DNA of 64,000 bases from Pardosa pseudoannulata (GCA_032207245.1 CM063503.1:104028387-104092386), one strand, 5' to 3'; numbered from the stretch's first letter, positions 22,001 through 33,362 are shown. Notes: a model not told the origin generated them from the letters alone. Translations and numbers: made by a program.

Positions 22001-23722
22001 CTACCATCGTTTCAAGGGGATAATCAGAATTCACTAATACATTGGTTGCCCAATTTCAAGAAGCATCAATACAGCATTGAACCTCGCCTCTTCTTCAAAC
22101 TGACGTTTACGTTTTGTATTTCTCTGTAAATATTTTAACCATGACATTTGAACAAGAAAATTAATCTGAAGAATGTAAACATGATTATTTTGAGTACTTT
22201 GATTGTTTTGAAATGTTTTAACTTCAAGTCTTAAGGAGCTACATCGGAAGAATTAGAATGATATCCTAAAGTCAGCAAATCTACACACAAAATATATTCT
22301 TTTGTATTCAGATTTTAAGGTCGACAAAGTCGTTTTTCAAGAGAGGGGAAAAATCCAAACTATGGCGCTTAGACATCATTGTTTCACCTGCTTCTAAACA
22401 AATTTTGTACATAAATTAGATGCTACATTACAATGGTCTTGAAATTTTGTCGACTCCGGGAATCCAGAGACCTATATGATTTTTTCGTGAAACCTCATCC
22501 CATCATTAAGAATCTTAAAATATTTTTAAAATATATATATTATAAATTAAGTAAAAACAATTCACAAAAAGTTGTATTTTTATGAAAGTTGTTTAACAAA
22601 TTCAATGTAGTTTTATACATTAATCTTATCTACAATCGCATATCATGTTCTGTATTTAAATCATATTTTGCTTGTGTTTCCACATACGACAAGAAAGATA
22701 TTTATCTTAAATAAATTGTTCAAAATGGCATCAAAAAGTTTATTGCTGTGTGAGAAAAAGTATCCTGCAAGAATCTATAAATTTAGCAACAGCTTTTCAG
22801 TTAATATTTAGTTAATTAAAAACTACTCACACAAGGGGATACCTTCATAACTTTTTCAAATTTTTGCTTTAACTCGAAGAACCTGATGTGATGTGCTTCA
22901 TAACTGTTTATTGCTATTTTACCACTGTGATATTGAATTTACAGAATGTGCAAACGTAAACAAGGTTACAACACAAATATTGTTTCTATCGTGTTCACAA
23001 ACAATGTTAATGAACAATGTTAATAAAGTTGGAATCTACAGATTACTTTGAATGTCATTCAAATATTTAAAAGGTACTCGCATGAATGCTTTGATTTATT
23101 TTTCTTTGTACACCCATTGCGACGTAAATAATAATCTGTACAACATAAAAAATGTCATGTTAACTATTTAAGGCACGGTTATATTGCGTGTCCCACTTGC
23201 TTGGGTGAATATGCATGGTGGAGCATTTTTTGACCCACCTAGAAATATTGTAATAGCTACGTGGGCTTACGTTAAGTATTATATTATAGGGCGGGGCTCA
23301 AATGGTCCCACATATAAAAAAATTCAGTCTGATTATTTTTATGTTTTTATATTAAACGCTTACTTTATTAATGAAAATTGAACGAATTCTGTTTAATTTA
23401 TAAAGAAATAAACCGTTTAATATGGGTTTATTTTCTAAATCCTCTCCCCAAAAAGTTAAAGGAAAAAGAAATAGGGATTTAGCCTTCGTATAAAGAATTT
23501 TATGAAGTTAAATTTTCAAGCAAATATGAATATTTTTCTGGGCTTGTTATATGAACCCAATTAAATATTTTGCAGATCAAATATAATAGTTGTTTCAACA
23601 TATATACAAATAAATCAGTATTTGGTTGAGGAAACATTTAAGTTAAATTTCTTTAACCAAAAGTTTTATTTGCAAATAAGATAACTCACTAACCAAATAT
23701 TGCTTGATTCTCAAATATAACT
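19091..23722. other. Longest structure-poor stretch of the window
   Basis: About 4.6 kb with no SINE, no terminal repeats and no recognisable protein similarity. A 70-codon minus frame (20014-20226) and 64-65 codon plus frames (20483-20677, 23184-23381) match nothing known to me. The lack of insertions compared with the flanks may be chance or may mark constrained non-coding DNA. Confidence 0.45.
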
Positions 23723-23736
23723 CTTTTGAACAGAGA

Positions 23737-23914
23737 GCCGAAAGATGGCCGAATTGTAGAGCGCTGCTCTTCGTAACCAGAGTTCGCGGGTTCGAATCCC
23801 GCTGCGGGCATGGTTGTTTGAAGCCGTTCGGAATCGGCTTTAAGTTGTAGGTCCCGGTCTCATTAGCCCTCGTGTGCAAAACAGTAGAATGTAGCTCTCC
23901 AAACCAAACCAAAA
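23737..23914 (+). mobile_element. SINE, variant head, 14-bp target duplication
   Basis: The head reads GCCGAAAGATGGCCGAATTG then TAGAGCGCTGCTCTTCGTAA, with B box GGGTTCGAATCCCGC. The shared central block GCCGTTCGGAATCGGCTTTA and the tail CCAAACCAAACCAAAA follow. Flanks are CTTTTGAACAGAGA (23723-23736) and CTTTTCAACAGAGA (23915-23928). The head differs from the major type while the body is the same. Confidence 0.93.
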
Positions 23915-23928
23915 CTTTTCAACAGAGA

Positions 23929-24363
23929 TTAAATTTACTCAAAATATTTTACTGTATTTATGAATTAGGATAGTAACATTTTTATATTTGCTACAAAACT
24001 AGAGGTAGAGTGCATTTAAAATATTTACACATAAAATTTAATCTTGGAAAGACAAACACCATCTACGATTTCAGAATAAAATAAAATTTCTCGCAATACA
24101 TCGTATAACACGTAGTACAATAAATATAAATTTAACGCTATGTCTTTCAAAGTGAGCTTTCGACTGTCTCTATCAAGGGCACCGTTCAGCATGACAATTT
24201 ATACACAATTTTATTTCATTTTAAAATGATCCGTTTTTGTTAAAAAAGGGGAATGGAAAAGAAAATTGATGGAAGTAAGAAGTGTGTCACCTTGCTGTAA
24301 CGATTTGTTTTCATTTTTGTACTGAATATCCGATGACACCGTAGCACGGTTAGATTTGAAGTC
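23929..24363. other. AT-rich stretch, nothing recognised
   Basis: No features identified. Confidence 0.45.
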
Positions 24364-24504
24364 ACTTTTTTTGCTACAACAGGGCTAACCTACTGCTTAA
24401 AACAGATTCCTAATGGCTACGACTATCCACACCACCTGCGGGATACGAACCTGCGGACTTCGGTTTCGTATGCCAGCGCCATACAAATTCGGCCATCGGC
24501 CGGC
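24364..24504 (-). repeat. Diverged SINE relic, partner of 6808-6944
   Basis: It is nearly identical to the relic in the 7-kb composite unit, including the shared diagnostic differences from other SINEs (AACCTGCGGACTTCGGTTTC on the plus strand). It was duplicated with its neighbour rather than inserted independently. Confidence 0.8.
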
Positions 24505-24742
24505 GAAACACTATGAATTCCATTTAAGAAAAATATTTTTCACAATCTACCACTTGGTTTGAAAATATATCTAAATGACATCCCACAAATTTGTATGGAT
24601 TAGAGATCCATTTGATGACACTGCTTCCTCTGGATATTCTGCTTCAGAAGACGAGAATCCACAATGTTTTGTGCAAGGTCATTAAAAACAAACTTTGGCA
24701 GTATAGAGTTAATTGACAGAACATGAATGTTCTCTCCAAAGT
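24505..24742. repeat. Second copy of the 240-bp segment seen at 6945-7181
   Basis: The sequence matches the 7-kb copy with few differences from GAAACAC to the TTAA of the piggyBac-type element. In one plus-strand frame both copies read DPFDDTASSGYSASE and end QCFVQGH-stop, with one residue difference. This serine/acidic stretch could be a transposase N-terminal scrap or chance. Extended minus-strand frames (24600-24809, 7039-7377) cross into the element and are not genes. Confidence 0.7.
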
Positions 24743-25309
24743 TTAACACATTGTATACGGGACACGTACTTATACGTTTTCTGACGATTGATACTTGAGC
24801 GCGGGTCACGTACTAGTACGGGTTAGTGTAACAACATGGTTTGTTTGTGGGTACAATAAATAATGGTATTTACAGGAAAACGAAGCCGAATATTCTTGTC
24901 TACTACATAGATTCTGGAAGAATTTAGACAAATAAAAACTAGTTTTTACATTATTGGTTTTAAGATTGCTCTTTTCATTTCTTTTATAATGTAAAAATGT
25001 TTATATATAACATAATTCGAAAAAATTAAAACTATATAGTACTATTTATATTTGATTTTTCATATTTACGATACTATTATAAATTTATAAACTAAAAATA
25101 TTTTTATATACAAAAATCTTAGGGTTGTTATTTATATATTTCTATTTATATATTTGTTTATATATTTGAACATAAAATACGAAAAGGTGGTTCAAAAATT
25201 AATTAATTTTCGGTTTACTGAGATTTTAACTGAATAACTAAATTTACGCGCAAAACGCCGGCTCCCGGTACAATTCCGCTGCGAAATGTACCCATACACA
25301 ATGTGTTAA
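24743..25309 (+). mobile_element. piggyBac-type short element, TTAA ends
   Basis: TTAA at 24743-24746 and 25306-25309 bounds CACATTGTATACGGGACACG on the left and CCCATACACAATGTG on the right. It is the same family as 7182-8047 but lacks the transposase block. The left subterminal repeat reads CACGTACTTATACG and then CACGTACTAGTACG. Confidence 0.9.
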
Positions 25310-25564
25310 AAGGTCCGAAATTGTTAATTTCATTTGTAATTTTTATAAAAAATTTTTGCAGATCGGTATGTTTGACAAAATGTATGTGGAAATGTGAGCA
25401 GCTCTGTTTTATTTAATTTCTCGAATAGAGGAAATGTGTGGTGATCAACAGGGTCACTCATCAATCCAATAGGCTCATTTTACTGATTATTAAAAGTTAT
25501 TGAAACCTTTTCAAAAGTACTCAGCTTTACATAAGGTACCTTTAAGAAATCTTGGTGTAGCAAA
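25310..25564. other. AT-rich spacer
   Basis: Nothing recognised between the piggyBac-type element and the next SINE. Confidence 0.4.
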
Positions 25565-25577
25565 GAAGTCGATAATT

Positions 25578-25763
25578 AGATGGGTTTTGTTTGGTTTATG
25601 GAGTGCTACGGTCTACTTTTTGCAACACGAGGTCTAATGAGGCCGGAACCTACTTCTTAAAGCCAATTCCGAACGGCTACGAACATCCATGCCATAGTGG
25701 GATTCGAACCCACGAACTCCGGTTCCAAAGGCCAGCACCCTAACCATTCGGCCATCGTTCGGC
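25578..25763 (-). mobile_element. tRNA-derived SINE with exact 13-bp target duplication
   Basis: The minus-strand head is GCCGAACGATGGCCGAATGG, with B box GGGTTCGAATCCCAC, central block GCCGTTCGGAATTGGCTTTA and tail AAACCAAACAAAACC. The flanks GAAGTCGATAATT at 25565-25577 and 25764-25776 are identical. This is one of the best-preserved copies. Confidence 0.95.
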
Positions 25764-25776
25764 GAAGTCGATAATT

Positions 25777-27237
25777 GAAAAAGTTTGAGAATATGTGTGT
25801 CAAAGAAGAATTAAATACAGATTTTCGGTCTTGTTTGATAGGCACAATGCCTCCTCAAAACTCCATTCACTTAGTTTTGTTTGAAGAGGAATTTCGTCAA
25901 CTCAGGAATAAATAACTACAAATCAGATCTATATCAAAATTTGTTTCAGCTATATTTGCTGAAAACGATTTAGAAATGCAAATTTTCAACTCGTCTATTT
26001 TCCATTCTTTCATAAATAGAGTGGAATCTAGATCTATCTTGCCCGTATTATACACTTTAACTGCATTGATCGTTCCATATTTGGTCTCGAATTTATTCCC
26101 ATAGAACCAATGTTATTTTTTCCTGCATTTATCGTTTCAGGATTATTCGTTTTCCTCCTCAACTACCGTTGAAAATGCTCGATCCCATCGCACATTTTTC
26201 ACGAAGTACCATTTTCAAATTTAAAAGGAATGGAGAAATTAGTTTTATATGTTGAGAAAAATGTTTCAAGCTCTTCTAGACATAAGATTTTTAGTTCATC
26301 AGATTTCTATCTTAGGCCCGCATCACATGAGACAAAAATACGCACTGGTAGCTGTTTCGTGCTGTAGACTGGTGAAAGGACTATCACATGTAGATTTTTA
26401 CCTGACTGCAGAACAAAAGTCACGCGAATTAGTTGTCAGTGTCTCTTATGATACATACCTTAAACCAATAAGTTTTTTTTTTTTAAATAGTTGTGATCAA
26501 GTCAGTAGAAACGTTTTATTGTTTCGATAGAATAATACTAGAACGCAATAACAATTAAGCCAGTTAGATTTATGCATACAACTAATTTTGTTATTCTCCC
26601 CCTTTGCTCTACTTCGCTCGTAAATGAGAAGAGAAGCTATATCTGCCGCATTTTATTATAACCCTCGCTACTCTAAAGCAGAATATCTTCGCTATATATG
26701 GCTGTATAGTGTAGATTTATAATTTTATTTATGTTACAACCTCCATTTAGTAGTAAAATTTCTTATTTAATTTCCAAAATTACTCAGTTTTTTATTCTTT
26801 ATACGTATTGTTATTAATCTTAAATATTATACCTTTGGGTAAATCCCTTTTCAATTATTAATCTTAATTATTTATAACTCTCTGATATCGTCTTTTTTAA
26901 TTGCTTTTCAACATCGCATCTGCTACTGCCGTTGCATCTTCCTGTTCTTTTAATCGATTGATATGTTATATCGTTTAGTTCGTTTCTACAATATTTGACA
27001 TTAATTCTATCATACTTCAGTTTCCTTTATCCTGTGGCCAGTTTGTTTACTCCTGTTACTAGATTCCTAAATATAAACTGCATTTTATAGATTGTAAAGT
27101 ACTTCCAATTAGTGCTATAAATTGTTCACAGTCATACGTTTTACCAAATTTCTACTTCCATTTTAGCGCATTGATCGTTTCCTGCATAGGTTTCTTTTAC
27201 CGAAAAGCACCAGCAACACTTTATTTTTTAAAAATAC
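25777..27237. other. AT-rich stretch, no gene identified
   Basis: A 93-codon frame at 26249-26530 ends in a phenylalanine run from poly-T and shows no domain. No repeat boundaries were noticed. Confidence 0.4.
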
Positions 27238-27390
27238 ACCGCTATTCACATTCCTATTATCTGTCTATCATCTTACCATATGAAATAATATTAAAACTCG
27301 TGATGAAAGCGGAAATCACTGGGCGGATCTGATATTCCCTTAAACAAGAGCTCTAATCTACCTCTATATTGGATTCTTCTAGTTAACGGG
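27238..27390 (+). repeat. Diverged copy of hAT-like internal sequence
   Basis: It resembles 28189-28342: CTATTCACATTCC, TATCTGT, ATCTTACC, AAACTCGTG/GAACTCGTG, CACTGGGCGGA, AGAGCTCTAAT, TATTGGATTCT and AGTTAACGGG occur in the same order. The second copy lies inside the hAT-like element below, so this is probably a relic of the same family with its ends lost. Confidence 0.7.
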
Positions 27391-27939
27391 GGTTGGGGGG
27401 TCCTAAAATATTACCATCCCACTTATCTTTACCTTCCCTTTGAAAAACGATGGGTCGATGCTCTACTAGATTTCCTAACGATATGGAGCAAAGCTAAATA
27501 TTATCCGAATAACTGATAATACATATGTAGATAACACAAGTTAATTTTATTAGCTCACAGATATAAAAACTCCAAGAGCATTAAAATGGAAAGCTAACAA
27601 TACGCCTACAACGTGATGAATCAATGTCTGATGTTTTCTTCCGCCTTCAAAAAATTTATGAGTTACATTTGATACCCCTCTAGTGCTCAACACAAACCGC
27701 AAGATTAGCCTCGAGTTGTCCGTCTGCTAGGTTAGAGGGTCATAAGAACGTAAGTGGATGAACTTTGTCGCAACAAAATTTGTGTATCACGAAAATTTAA
27801 TTACAGCCTCTGAGTGCTTTCCGCACGTATGTTGTAACTATCTTTCATTACGTGGGAACAATGGTTCATACTCATCGAAGAAAAATGCGCATTTAACGAG
27901 AAGGAATTTAGTTTCTTTCTACACGTACTGTCAGTATAA
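27391..27939. other. AT-rich stretch, nothing firm
   Basis: A 73-codon frame at 27758-27979 runs into the next element and resembles nothing known. Confidence 0.4.
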
Positions 27940-27947
27940 AGATAGGC

Positions 27948-28490
27948 CAGGGATGGGTAAACTACCTTTTTTTTATTAAATACATTTCAAGACAATACAT
28001 TTTATTCTAAAATCTTAAATTAAAAAAAATATTTCCATGTCCATTCGCCTTTAAAGAGAACGGCATTCAGAATCAACTTTACAATTTTAATAGACATTTT
28101 GGGGTTGAAATATTTCAGGAATATCCACGATAACCCAAAAAGCACAAACAAGCTTTTTTTCAAGCAATTTTTTTTAAATTTTAATTCTACCACTATTCAC
28201 ATTCCCGTTATCTGTTCGTGTCATCTTACCGTATAATTTAAGTAATACTAGAACTCGTGCCGAAATAAGAAAGCACTGGGCGGAATTTAAACTGAACGTT
28301 AGAGCTCTAATTCCCCTGTATTGGATTCTAATAGTTAACGGGAAGAAAAGGTTCTCGCATATTTCTACGTTTTCTATTATCATTTGAAATATACCACCAA
28401 CTTGTATATGATTAAACCAGTATGAATAGGAATTAGAGCATCTGAATTGTGTATAATCTTTTTTGTTTTTGTATTTTACTACACACACAT

Positions 28491-28558
<68 letters not shown>

Positions 28559-28632
28559 TAATTTACAGCGAACCTAACAGAACCTTCAGATGGGAAGGTG
28601 CAGGCTCGCGAACCTTAGCTTGCCCATTCCTG
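27948..28632 (+). mobile_element. hAT-like non-autonomous element
   Basis: The left end is CAGGGATGGGTAAACTACC and the right end is AGCTTGCCCATTCCTG, giving imperfect terminal inverted repeats. Flanks AGATAGGC (27940-27947) and TGATAGGC (28633-28640) are an 8-bp duplication with one mismatch. A long (TA)n tract at 28494-28555 lies inside. A 104-codon minus frame (28174-28488) is not recognisable as transposase. Confidence 0.77.
28494..28555. repeat. (AT)n microsatellite
   Basis: About 60 bp of TA repeats within the hAT-like element. Confidence 0.95.
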
Positions 28633-28640
28633 TGATAGGC

Positions 28641-29258
28641 CCTAACGTTTGTACATCCATTTTTTACTAAATACATCGATCTTTTTTAAGACACGTCGAT
28701 CAACAATGGCAATTTTATATACAACTGTATATAAACATGCCATACAATTATATAATCATTTAATCTTGAACATCCCCCCCCCCCTGGCGGAAAGGGGATT
28801 TGAAGATACTATTTTCATTAATAAAATGCCGAACAGGGAAAGCGAATTCTCTATGTTGGGAAGATAATCCAGTACTTCAATTCAAAATAATAATTTGTTA
28901 CAATCCCAATAATTCACTGTTATAACAACAAATATAAAATGCAAATATTTTTCCATTCTACATTATCCGATACGAGATTATTTTTCAGGTACATTTATTA
29001 AAAGCAATGCAATTTAGTCTATATCACCTTAACTGCAAAATATGCAAAATAGCTGTCATTGTGTGTATCATACATCGATCCTTCATATTTATGAAGTTTT
29101 TCTTCCCAATCGGTTTCTCGTACTTTTATAGGAGCTAGTTTGCCTATAAATTCTGTAAATGCAAATGTTAAATTCAAAATAAGGTAATAGCTCTTTTAAA
29201 AATCTTTTCAGTTCTTAACAAATGCAAGAATCTATTAATAATTACTTTCGGTATATTA
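28641..29258. other. AT-rich stretch, nothing recognised
   Basis: Contains an 11-base C run (about 28774-28784) that breaks local composition. No gene. Confidence 0.45.
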
Positions 29259-29263
29259 GATAG

Positions 29264-29320
29264 TGTGGTATAGCCACATTTCATCTAAAAGGGAATGCCA
29301 GGAAATGTGGCTATACCACA
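29264..29320. mobile_element. 57-bp perfect foldback with 5-bp direct repeats
   Basis: TGTGGTATAGCCACATTTC (29264-29282) is the exact reverse complement of 29302-29320, separated by a 19-base spacer. GATAG lies directly on both sides (29259-29263 and 29321-29325). The inner part TGTGGTATAGCCACA is itself palindromic. A miniature transposon-like element fits; a transcribed hairpin is an alternative. Confidence 0.7.
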
Positions 29321-29325
29321 GATAG

Positions 29326-30468
29326 CATAATAGGAAATTTTTTTTTAAATAGTGTTCCTTCATCAAGTAAATGGAGTCGGAAATATTTATTCTTGATTAA
29401 AAGATAAAGAAGCTCATTTTCATACCCCAAGAAGATTTCAAATTATTTTTTATACCAGCAAAGCCGTGAAATATATTAGTATTTTTAGCAAATTTATTTC
29501 GAGAAAAGAAAAAGAATAAGCGGATAAGTTCGAAAAAGTGAAATTAATCTCAGTGTCACAAAAGGTTAAAAAAAAATACACCATGAAGTGATGTCATAGT
29601 GTTTACTTTTAGATTTTACAAAAGATCTAACTTTATTCATTGTGATAGCTGATTTTTTTTTCCTCCCACTGAGGTCACCACCGCATTATGTAGCAACACT
29701 AGACTAAAAGCAACCTGACAAGAAAATCCTCAAAAGAACAGATTACGTCATACATATGTTGACAGTCATGTCGGAATATTTGATTCCCGCTTCTTGATTC
29801 ACTTTTCTTTCTCCAAGTAGCCGTCTATAATTTCGAAACTCTTACAAAAGCAAATCCTTCTCGAAATAAAATAAGCTTTTTAATTTACTACAAGAGACTG
29901 AAAAACGAAGGTTACACTTTTATGTTCCTTGAAGTAGCCGTAAGCATCATAAAATGCCATGGAAATTGAAAACAACTTTGTAGTGCCTAAATTAAATGAA
30001 TAAAAAATGCACATAAGTAATATCCCCAGCAATGAAAGGATAGCATAAGAATAGAACATTATTATCTAAGCTGAATCTCGGTCAGTAACTTCAGAAAGTT
30101 GGCATTAGCATACTATGAAAGAAATAAAATATGCATACTTGTAGAGGTGAGGAGAAGCAGCAATTACCTATTCATTCACATAATTTAGAATTCCTTCCGC
30201 ACTCTTACATTAAGAAAGCGTAGATCCCATTAGCAGAGTTATCCTCAGTTAAATAACAAAACAAAGAGTTTCAGAATACTTCATGGGGATACTGAAGAAA
30301 TATATATATAGTAAGATTCTTGAGTTTAAAATGTATCCATCAAAATAACTATTAATATTTATTTATCAACATGATTGGCAAAGCTGCGGTAAATTAATAT
30401 GACAGTAAAATATTCGGTTAGAATGATTTAATACAGGGGTGAACAACCTATTACTAGGGGGGGGATGC
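29326..30468. other. AT-rich stretch with orphan hAT-like end
   Basis: CAGGGGTGAACAACC at 30434-30448 looks like a hAT terminus, but no matching inverted end was found. A G run follows at about 30457-30464. No gene. Confidence 0.4.
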
Positions 30469-30746
30469 TTAACACTAAACATACCATATAATGGGTCAAA
30501 TGACCCATAAGGTTTATGTAAAAAATGCGATGGAAAATAATTAAAAATTCTTATTCTTTGTGTTTGCAATACATAAAAATTGACAATATACAATTTTCTT
30601 TAATTATAATAACGTTTATTTGTCTATTTCCTTCCAATTTTCAAATGTCATACATTTATAGACAAAACAGAAAAAACAAAGTCTGGTCATTTGACCGGCT
30701 ATGGTAGAAATAGGTATGTATTAACTGTTGGTACGTTTAGTGTTAA
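30469..30746. mobile_element. 278-bp TTAA-flanked miniature element
   Basis: The left end TTAACACTAAACATACCA and right end TGGTACGTTTAGTGTTAA form inverted repeats bounded by TTAA, as in piggyBac-type insertion. Internal palindromes GGGTCAAATGACCC (30494-30507) and GGTCATTTGACC (30684-30695) lie near each end and share the core TCAAATGACC. No transposase frame remains; the 60-75 codon frames crossing it are chance. Confidence 0.87.
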
Positions 30747-32097
30747 TATATTTACGAATCACGATTTTGTTTTGCACTTGTATATGCGGAAGGGGTGATA
30801 AGACCTTATTTTTGCCCCCACCCTCTTTTTAAGAATGCGATGACAGTTTGAGAAAGAAGTAGTCCCCCCCCTTCCCCATTAAACTGTACTGGTTTAAGGT
30901 ACGATAGCTATTAAAGGTACTAAGCATTCTTACCTTCGTTGAAAATAGGCAAACTTCACTCATTTCATCATAATTTGTATAAATCACTTTTTGTGTATGT
31001 GTGTTTAGTTGGATATTTTATACCAAGCACAAGCAAGTTCTATAAATATTTAAAACGTAAAATCTTTAACATCTATGAAAATCAAAGTGTGGTAATGTAC
31101 TGCCCTTTAAATAGAGGTATACCTAATTTGGAGGTACTTATCAATTTTTCGCTTATCAACCCTTCCGCATATACACGTGCAAAACAAAATCGTGATTCGT
31201 AAATATGTTAAGCTTCCCATATTCTTATTACCATATTCTTAGATTGATAAAAATATTTTGAAGAGAAACTGTTTAAATGTATTTGTAATGCTTGCATATT
31301 CTTGTAAATTTTTTATATTCATTATGGAGTGCTGGAAAGTAAAAATAGCCTCATTGTTTATTATATTTACCGACTAAATGGCATAGAAACAGTATTTTTA
31401 GTCAAATTTCATTCGAGTCCACCACTGCCTTAAAATAAATAAAACATGATGCATAAGAAAAAAATCTAAAAGACAAAATAATTTGCCGTGAAATATAATC
31501 TACATTGAGGGAATATATACTATTTCCGTTGTGACTGTGCCGCTTAAACCGCAATAAAAATGAAACAATGCAGCGAATCTAGCATGTTCAAAGAAGGAAA
31601 AAGTGAGAATTTATAGACACGCTAATTCCAACTTCCTCGTCTCGAGACAGCTTCCGGGGCAGAGACCTTTGTAAGAACCCTAAACTCTTGCGAGAAAGAT
31701 GTTCAAGTGAAAGACGAGATCTTGACACGTCGAGAACGTCAAAATGTCAATGCTCTTACACATTGGACTCTGCTAAAATACATAAAAGTGAATTGGGACA
31801 GTTAGACAAAGACCACTTTACATTATACTTAACAGGGACTTTTCTATACAGGAATTCCCCTGATTCACATCTCCTCTAATGGAAAGTGCTTTTATTATTC
31901 TTTTCCTTTAATAAAAATGAGCATAGATAACAAAATAAATTTTTAGTCCCTCAAAGGATTAACTGATAAAATTTGGATTACAAGTATGTTCTGAATTTAT
32001 ATTTTAAAAGAGCATTGGGAAACATCTCATAGAAATGACATCCTATGCATTAATATTTTCAGCGGCAATCTACTTTATTTTTTTATGCAGTTACAAG
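30747..32097. other. AT-rich stretch, no gene identified
   Basis: An 87-codon frame at 30939-31202 and a 63-codon frame at 31688-31879 (in a GC-richer patch at about 31620-31760) have no recognisable domains. Confidence 0.4.
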
Positions 32098-32575
32098 TTT
32101 GTATATAAATATCTTTGTATATAATATTTTTCTGTCCGTGTGTTTGTAATATAACTCCTCCTGAACGGCTGGATTAATTTTGACGAAATTTTGTATATGA
32201 AATTAAGTTGATTCGAGAAGGGTTTAGATTCACAATTTGACCAGATAGAAAATCTTTTTTTAATTAAAAATCCCGAATTACGAGCTTATTGAGATTATTA
32301 TAATTCCGCTTGAAACCCTTCACTCCCAACGTATCTGTGGCGCAGTGGTCAGCTCTTCAGTACCAGAAGTCCCAGGATCGAATCCCCGTACAGGGGATAT
32401 GGGAATTTTATTTTAATCTAAATATGTTTGTGATGACTGTACGCGTGGTAGCGTCAACTATTTTTAAATTTTTCTCCTTACCTTCCATCAAAACGGTAAA
32501 ATTTATAATTCATTTAAAAACATTTTACAACTTTTAGATTTACAGCGTTAAAACATGACAACGTCTGTCGGGTCG

Positions 32576-32580
<5 letters not shown>
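32098..32580 (+). mobile_element. Helitron-like non-autonomous element with tRNA-like insert
   Basis: The start (GTATATAAATATCTTTG), then CTGTCCGTGTGTTTGTAATA, CTCCTCCTGAACGGCTGGAT and TTTAGATTCACAATTTGACC, and the end ACAACGTCTGTCGGGTCGTC follow the order I know from Helitron/Helentron-type elements of arthropods. There is no terminal inverted repeat or target duplication, as expected. A (TA)n tract abuts the 3' end. No Rep/helicase is present. The assignment rests on memory of this element type and needs a library search. Confidence 0.62.
32327..32398 (+). repeat. tRNA-like segment within Helitron-like element
   Basis: GTATCTGTGGCGCAGTGGTC contains an A-box-like TGGCGCAGTGGT, and CAGGATCGAATCCCC contains a B-box-like GATCGAATCC. 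The arms do not close into a normal acceptor stem and the segment is too short, so it is a pseudo-tRNA that may serve as a pol III promoter. Confidence 0.6.

Positions 32581-32650
<70 letters not shown>
32580..32650. repeat. (TA)n microsatellite at Helitron-like 3' end
   Basis: About 70 bp of perfect TA repeats begin immediately after the element end. Confidence 0.95.
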
Positions 32651-32653
<3 letters not shown>

Positions 32654-33020
32654 GTATTCTAAAATAAATTTCTGGTGACTATCTTTAAAAGTAGAACCTT
32701 TGTTTCGCTACTGATTGTGGTAATCTTGGAGACTTCACCAAAATTAATTCCTGTTTAGCTCAGCTATTCTTGTATAAACTCCTTTACTTATCTTACTTTC
32801 GCTTTTTACGTGTCATGTAATTAATAACATTCTTGATGGTTTGCTCACTAGCGCTCCACACAATTAAAAACACCATCATAAAAAAGAAAAACAAATCTTA
32901 ATTTCAGTTATACGTGTTGTTGTTATGTAAAAAGATATTTTCTAGATTTAGTTTTTCTATAAAATGGGATGTGGTACCAAGCATAAGTAAATATCTGATA
33001 GCCAGATTATTCTTCACAAT
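32651..33020. other. AT-rich stretch, nothing recognised
   Basis: No features identified. Confidence 0.4.
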
Positions 33021-33085
33021 TCGTTTGTTTGGAGCTCTACAGTCAAGATTTTACTAAATGAGGACTAATCAAATTGTGAACTACT
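33021..33085 (-). repeat. Worn SINE 3' fragment
   Basis: TTGTTTGGAGCTCTACAGTC and ATGAGGACTAATCAAATTG match the SINE 3' body with many changes. Confidence 0.5.
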
Positions 33086-33149
33086 TGATAACTTACAACG
33101 AGCGGCCTATACTGACAAGTGTAATTATTTTGTGTGCCATATTGGAAAC

Positions 33150-33362
33150 TTCCTTCAACTTTGGTCTCCCGAGTTAGGGTATTTGGTCCTGATTTGGTAC
33201 CACTCTGCTACTTGCTGATTTCCCGAGAAGGCATCCAGACCCACAAATTTACCTTGCATATTCTCTGGGGGTATAGTAGAGATGCCTCGGGAGCCTGCCT
33301 ATGTTCAATTCCAGGCCCGCCAGAAATCTAGCATCGCACACTAACCTCTAGGTCATCTCGTT
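33150..33362 (-). repeat. tRNA-like repeat of a different SINE family
   Basis: On the minus strand GACCTAGAGGTTAGTGTGCG resembles an A box, and GGCCTGGAATTGAAC follows at B-box distance. The body downstream (GCAGGCTCCCGAGGCATC and onward) is not the common SINE body. Target duplications were not found. A plus-strand 65-codon frame overlapping it should be ignored. Confidence 0.45.

Noticed and set aside
26249..26530. 93-codon frame as a small gene
   Set aside because: No domain, no plausible splice or promoter context, and a poly-T-derived phenylalanine run; expected by chance in 64 kb.
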